Shown: in pieces, positions 60,381-64,000 of the stretch
How positions within the stretch are numbered: the stretch's first letter is position 1
How the letters are laid out: every line of letters begins with the position of its first letter
Notes under the pieces: generated by a model
What the model saw: the letters and a program-made list of their open reading frames with translations, nothing else
What the model was told of the DNA's origin: nothing
Database searches by the model: none
Program-made: the position numbers and the translations under genes
Assembly: GCF_029917005.1 (NCBI RefSeq)
Contig: NZ_CP123967.1
Span: 248,001 to 312,000 of the forward strand
From: Tessaracoccus lacteus
Lineage (GTDB): Bacteria; Actinomycetota; Actinomycetes; Propionibacteriales; Propionibacteriaceae
Direction of reading: 5' to 3'
DNA: 64,000 nucleotides

Positions 60381-61850
60381 TCAGGCGGCTTCCTGCGCCC
60401 GGATCTTCGCCGCGCGGGCGAAGTACGTGACCACGAAGCTCAGGACCAGCGCGAAGAACACGCCTAGATTGGCGTACGCCCAGTCGCCCTCCTTGCCGCC
60501 GATCAGCGGCAGCAGGTAGCCCTGCCAGTTGTTCCACGACGCTGAATCTGCGAAGTTGTTGACGACGAAGCCCCAGCCGATCAGTGACGCGACGACCATC
60601 GTGCCGATCGAGGTCCAGTCCCACGCCCCGTAGATGCCCTTCGGGTCGAACAGCGCGGCCTCGTCGTAGTTCCTGCGGCGACGCAGGATGTCGGCGATGA
60701 GGATGCCCGCCCATGACGCCAGCGGCACGCCGAGCGTGATGAGGAAGCTCTGGAACGGGTCGATGAAGTTCGCGGCGAAGAAGACGACGTAGATCGTGCC
60801 CAGCGTCAGGATCGTGCCGTCGATGCCCGCGGCGACCGGGCGGGGCACCTTGATGCCGAGGCTCAGCAGCGTCAGGCCGGAGGAGTAGATGCCTAGCACC
60901 GCGCCGGACACGAGGGCCAGCACGGCGGTCAGCAGGAACGGGACGAGCACCCAGATGGGCAGGATGGAGGCCAGCGCACCCAACGGGTCGGAGTTGATGG
61001 CCTCGCTGAGGGCAGGGTCGGAGCCGGCCAACAGCAGGCCGACAATGACGAGCGGGATCGGGGCGACGGAGGCGCCGAAGGTGTTCCAGAAGATGATGGA
61101 GCCGTCGGAGGCGGTGCGCTTCTGGTAGCGGGTCCAGTCGGCGGCGATGTTGATCCAGCCGAGACCGAAGCCTGTCATGACCATCACGAGCGCGCCGATG
61201 ACGGCACCGAGGCTGCCGGCGGGGATGGCGGAGACAGCGGCCCAGTCGATGTGGCCGAACGTCAGCACGACGTAGAGGATAGTGATGAAGCCCGTGAGCC
61301 AGGTCAGGATCGACTGCAGCTTCATGATCGTGTGGTAGCCCAGCACCGATGCGCCGACGATCAGCACCGCGACGACGATCGTCGCCACCAGCTTCACCGC
61401 GGTCCCGCCGTCGCCGCCGAGGCGGGCGATGATGCTGGAGGTGGCCAGCACTGCCAGGATTGCGAGGTAGGTCTCCCAGCCGATCGACGTCAGCCAGCTG
61501 ACGATGCCCGGCACCTTCTGCCCGCGCACGCCGAACGCGGCCCGCGACAACACCATCGTCGGCGCCGAGCCGCGCTTACCGGCGATCGCGATGACGCCGC
61601 ACAGGAAGAACGAGATGACGATGCCGATCACGGAGACGACGGCGGCCTGCCAGAACGAGATGCCGAAGCCCAGGATCCAGGCGCCGTAGCTCATGCCGAA
61701 CACGCTGACATTGGCCGCGAACCAGGGCCAGAACAGGTCGCGCGGCTTCGCGTGACGCTCGGACTCGGGGATGATCTCGATGCCGGCCAGCTCGATGAGT
61801 GGCGCGCCGGCGGCGTTGCCGGGCTGTCCGGCGGGCGATTCGGTGATCAC
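60381..61850 (-). CDS. codB: NCS1-family cytosine/purine permease
   Basis: A 489-residue nucleobase:cation symporter with twelve helices. 'ERHAKPRDLFWPWFAANVSVFG' (in pieces) at the N-terminus is the NCS1 entry motif, 'RAAFGVRGQKVPGIVSWLTSIGWETY' helix 3, and 'GLGWINIAADWTRYQKRT' the helix 6-7 region. Substrates are cytosine, allantoin, thiamin precursors or similar; exact specificity is unknown. GTG start with AGGAG six bases upstream. The IS1380 element lies just 12 bp beyond this GTG (after its target duplication), so the original promoter is displaced by 1.7 kb. Confidence 0.9.
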   Translation of the reverse strand: MITESPAGQPGNAAGAPLIELAGIEIIPESERHAKPRDLFWPWFAANVSVFGMSYGAWILGFGISFWQAAVVSVIGIVISFFLCGVIAIAGKRGSAPTMVLSRAAFGVRGQKVPGIVSWLTSIGWETYLAILAVLATSSIIARLGGDGGTAVKLVATIVVAVLIVGASVLGYHTIMKLQSILTWLTGFITILYVVLTFGHIDWAAVSAIPAGSLGAVIGALVMVMTGFGLGWINIAADWTRYQKRTASDGSIIFWNTFGASVAPIPLVIVGLLLAGSDPALSEAINSDPLGALASILPIWVLVPFLLTAVLALVSGAVLGIYSSGLTLLSLGIKVPRPVAAGIDGTILTLGTIYVVFFAANFIDPFQSFLITLGVPLASWAGILIADILRRRRNYDEAALFDPKGIYGAWDWTSIGTMVVASLIGWGFVVNNFADSASWNNWQGYLLPLIGGKEGDWAYANLGVFFALVLSFVVTYFARAAKIRAQEAA

Positions 61851-61862
61851 TGTGTGCTCCTA

Positions 61863-63548
61863 CTAGCCTCGATATTTCATGACGGCCCTGTGTGGGGCTG
61901 GTCGGCGCCGGTGGCGTCGAGGTTGTTCTGATTCTTGCAGGTGGGTGCGACAAGACCCCGCGTGACGTCTGCGGTGCGGGTTTCCAGGCCGGGAGCTGCC
62001 AGATTCAGAGGGACATGTCGAGGACATAGGGTCAGGTGGCTGGTGCCGGGAGGTTTCGGAGTCGGCTGATGCTGTCGATGATCAGCTCGGCCCAGCGGGA
62101 TCGGTCGCTGAAGTGGACGACGGTGCGGCGGGCTCTTCTGGCGAGGGTCGCGGGGATGGTGTAGAGCCGGTAGCGGAGCCGTTTCGGTTCCCAGCGGCGG
62201 GCTTCATGACCGGCCAGCGCCAGCATCACGCTCCAGGCCTGCAACTCGGAGGCCAGGGCGACGATCTGGCACCAGATCCGATTCTGGTCGAACCCGTGCA
62301 ACGGGAGGTTGGCCAGGCCTGTGTCTTTCGCGATCCGGATCCGGTCTTCGCAGCGGGCGCGGCGACGATGCCGCAACTCCAGCTGCTGGAGGGTGCCGAG
62401 GGTGGTGTTGGTGGCGAAGGCGGTGAGCCGGTAGCCGTCGACGTCGTCGAACCGCAGCTGAGCGCCGGGGTGGGGCCGTTCGCGGCGGACGATCACCCGC
62501 ATCCCGGCAGGCCAACCGTCGAGATCCAGCAGTCCGGTGAAGTCAGCAAGATCGGCCCCCTCGCGAGCCTCGCCATCGCTGTTGAGGGCCGGCACCCAAA
62601 CCCACTCAGGGACCAGGTGGTAGAGGTCGGGGGTGTCCATGGGGAGGGTGAACCCGACCGAGTACGCCACCCTGCGCCCGGTCAGCCACTTGGTGAACTC
62701 CTTCGTGCCGCCGGCCCCGTCCGCGCGGATCAGCACGCGGCGTCCGGGCCGCGGGTTCCGGTCGGGGAGCTGCGCGAGAGCTTGTTTGGTGACGGTGATG
62801 TGATCGGCGGCGGTGTTCGAACCGGCGTTCCCGGGGCGTAGGTGGACCTCCAGGGCTTCGCCGGTGCCGTCCGTCCCGTGGTCGCCGAACGCCAGCAACG
62901 GGTGGAACCCGAAGCCTCGTCTTCAACGTCGCAGCCGCGCGCTGCTTCTCCGAGTGGGCGGTGATCAGCGACGCGTCGAGATCGATCACCACCGGATCCT
63001 CGGCAGTCGACTCGTGGTCGGGGGCATGCTCACCGGCCAGGGCCCAGACCGTGGCGCGGGCCTGCTGTCTGGCTCCGGCGATCGCCTTGATGGCCTTGTC
63101 CGCGTCCTCGGCCAGGGCCGCGATGAGCCGCGACACGGTCGGATCCGACGCCACCGGGCCGTAGACGCCTGGTTCAGCGCGCAGGGTGGCGAGGTCACTC
63201 AACGCTTCACCGCCGAGCACCAGCGACATCGCCAGATCACAGATGATCTTGCCTGGGTCGTGGACCGCCAACGGTTTCCGCCACCGGGACAGCGCCTCCG
63301 ACAGGGCCCGGTCCAGGCCGGCCGCGCGGATGGTTTCGGTCAGCAGGATCCCGCCAGCCTGGCCGACCGCGGTCACCTTCGCGGTATCGACATGAACCCT
63401 GGGATACGAGCCGGTACTCTTCACCTCGAAGGTGCTCCTTCTTGTTGGTCGATGTTTCTCTAGACAAGTCACATCATCCCAAGTCAGGGGCACTTTCGCT
63501 ATCTCAGGCCACTACAGTCCACCCACCGTCATGAAAGCACGAGGCTAG
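61863..63548. mobile_element. IS1380-family insertion sequence with 4-bp target duplication
   Basis: The left end (61867) CCTCGATATTTCATGACGG and the right end (reverse complement from 63544) CCTCGTGCTTTCATGACGG are 16/19 identical terminal inverted repeats. They enclose about 1678 bp and are flanked by CTAG on both sides (61863-61866 and 63545-63548). Length, ends and 4-bp duplication all fit IS1380. The intact duplication shows simple, fairly recent insertion. Confidence 0.9.
62032..63424 (-). pseudogene. IS1380-family transposase, frameshifted
   Basis: The N-terminal part, from GTG 63424 (AAGGAG upstream; 'VKSTGSYPRVHVDTAK'), carries the DDE domain's first Asp in 'DPVVIDLDASLITAHSEKQ'. 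At about 62910-62915 the frame changes: 'AAATLK' is followed one frame over by 'GFGFHPLLAFGDHGTDGTGEAL' (in pieces), where intact proteins read AAATFKRGFGFHP, so one extra base is present. The rest ('LIRADGAGGTKEFTKWL', 'RCEDRIRIAKDTGL' with the catalytic Glu) is complete to 62032. Family members are read from one frame, so this copy is probably inactive. Confidence 0.88.
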
Positions 63549-63595
63549 AGCTCACTAAGGCTGCTCAGCAGCTCTGGACGTCATAGCCTGAACCC

Positions 63596-63859
63596 ATGCG
63601 CGCAACTTTGATTGATGAGCGGGATGTCACGGAGGAGATCCATGACGCGGTGTTCCGCGTGTGGGGCCATCTGAATGGCGATGGCGCGGTCGCAGTGTAT
63701 GAGATGGAGGGCGCCAGCCTGGTTGAGACTATCGACTGGGCGCGCGCGAACTTTCGTGAGGCCTGGTCCCTTTCAGCCGACATCCGCGGGTCGGACCGAG
63801 TCACAGCGGTGTGGCTTGTGGGCTCTGACCCGTCCGACCGCGCGGACCGTTCTGTCTAG
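63596..63859 (+). CDS. Small hypothetical protein
   Basis: An 87-residue acidic protein with no recognised family. 'HDAVFRVWGHLNGDGAVAVYEMEGASLVETIDWARANF' (in pieces) has a regular alternation that looks like a real alpha/beta domain. There is no clear ribosome binding site. It lies between two insertion sequences, and its upstream 50 bp are the DNA that flanked the permease promoter before IS1380 arrived. Confidence 0.55.
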   Translation: MRATLIDERDVTEEIHDAVFRVWGHLNGDGAVAVYEMEGASLVETIDWARANFREAWSLSADIRGSDRVTAVWLVGSDPSDRADRSV

Positions 63860-63900
63860 ATCGTTCTCCAGATTAGGTAGTTGTCACAACACACCGACGG

Positions 63901-64000
63901 GACTGCCCCCAGTTTGCTTGACAGATTTCTAGGGGTGGGTCAGGCGGCCTGTGTGGTCGTGTGATGGACTGCTTCGAACTCTACTGGGGTGAGTTTGCCG
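63901..64000 (-). mobile_element. IS3-family element, right end (cut by the window)
   Basis: The terminal sequence ACTGCCCCCAGTTTGCTTGA plus CAG is typical of an actinobacterial IS3-type end. From 64000 to 63940 on the minus strand the frame reads 'GKLTPVEFEAVHHTTTQAA' then stop, the standard C-terminus of an IS3 OrfB (DDE) transposase. The rest of the element is outside the window. Confidence 0.75.
63940..64000 (-). CDS. IS3-family transposase OrfB, C-terminal fragment
   Basis: Only the last 19 or 20 residues are inside the window ('LTPVEFEA' is the diagnostic ending of the integrase core). Whether the gene is intact cannot be judged. Confidence 0.7.
   Translation of the reverse strand, partial: GKLTPVEFEAVHHTTTQAA

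Noticed and set aside
62880-62940. Programmed frameshift in the IS1380 transposase
   Set aside because: No slippery heptamer is visible and IS1380 transposases are made from a single frame, so a simple one-base insertion is more likely.

Overview
The window is high-GC DNA from an actinobacterium. Mycothiol biosynthesis (mshB), a single-chain acyl-CoA carboxylase, class I fumarase and G/C-ending codons all fit. I suspect the Propionibacteriales, but no rRNA or marker gene here settles the genus. I saw no tRNA, rRNA, CRISPR array or prophage.

Layout. 0.1-3.1 kb: a doubtful small ORF, a DUF2207-type membrane protein and a flavin monooxygenase that carries a repeat inside its coding sequence. 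3.2-8.0 kb: a three-gene beta-glucan operon made of a processive GT2 synthase, a membrane-anchored fusion protein and a GH81 endo-beta-1,3-glucanase lipoprotein; it looks like a curdlan-type system. 8.1-19.2 kb: a small Cys-rich protein, the 1836-residue carboxylase, a histidine kinase/response regulator pair, a macrodomain protein, a broken kup gene and an MFS exporter. 19.6-24.7 kb: a secreted subtilase with two FN3 domains, fumarase, a large repeat array and a nitronate-monooxygenase-like gene damaged at both ends. 24.8-37.4 kb: a compact type IV pilus locus on the minus strand (pilB, pilT, pilC, pilA, three minor pilins, pilD, pilM, pilN, pilO), with a promoter/palindrome in front, a second promoter before pilA and a terminator after pilA. 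37.7-40.7 kb: a polar amino-acid ABC importer whose two receptor domains are fused to the permease. 40.8-44.3 kb: an epimerase, a CE7 esterase, a NifX-like protein and an acyltransferase. 45.1-48.9 kb: a hypothetical protein, a TetR remnant, an S33 peptidase and an MFS carrier. 49.0-54.0 kb: a dipeptide/oligopeptide ABC transporter. 54.2-59.4 kb: OsmC, ilvE, a luciferase-like monooxygenase and its FMN reductase (which share an operator), and mshB. 59.7-64 kb: a HAD protein and an NCS1 permease, then an IS1380-family element inserted just upstream of the permease, a small ORF and the end of an IS3-family element.

Four families of dispersed palindromic repeats run through the window. Family A is an array-forming 'CCTGAGCTTGTCGAAGG' type, family B an 84-bp element, family C a hairpin around GCAGTG and family D clusters of GACGCCAACGAT. 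Family A has entered coding sequence at three places: in frame inside the monooxygenase, as the C-terminal tail of the nitronate-monooxygenase remnant, and as the stop codon of the acyltransferase. This repeat load, together with several broken genes (kup, TetR, nitronate monooxygenase, IS1380 transposase), shows a chromosome under active small-element remodelling.
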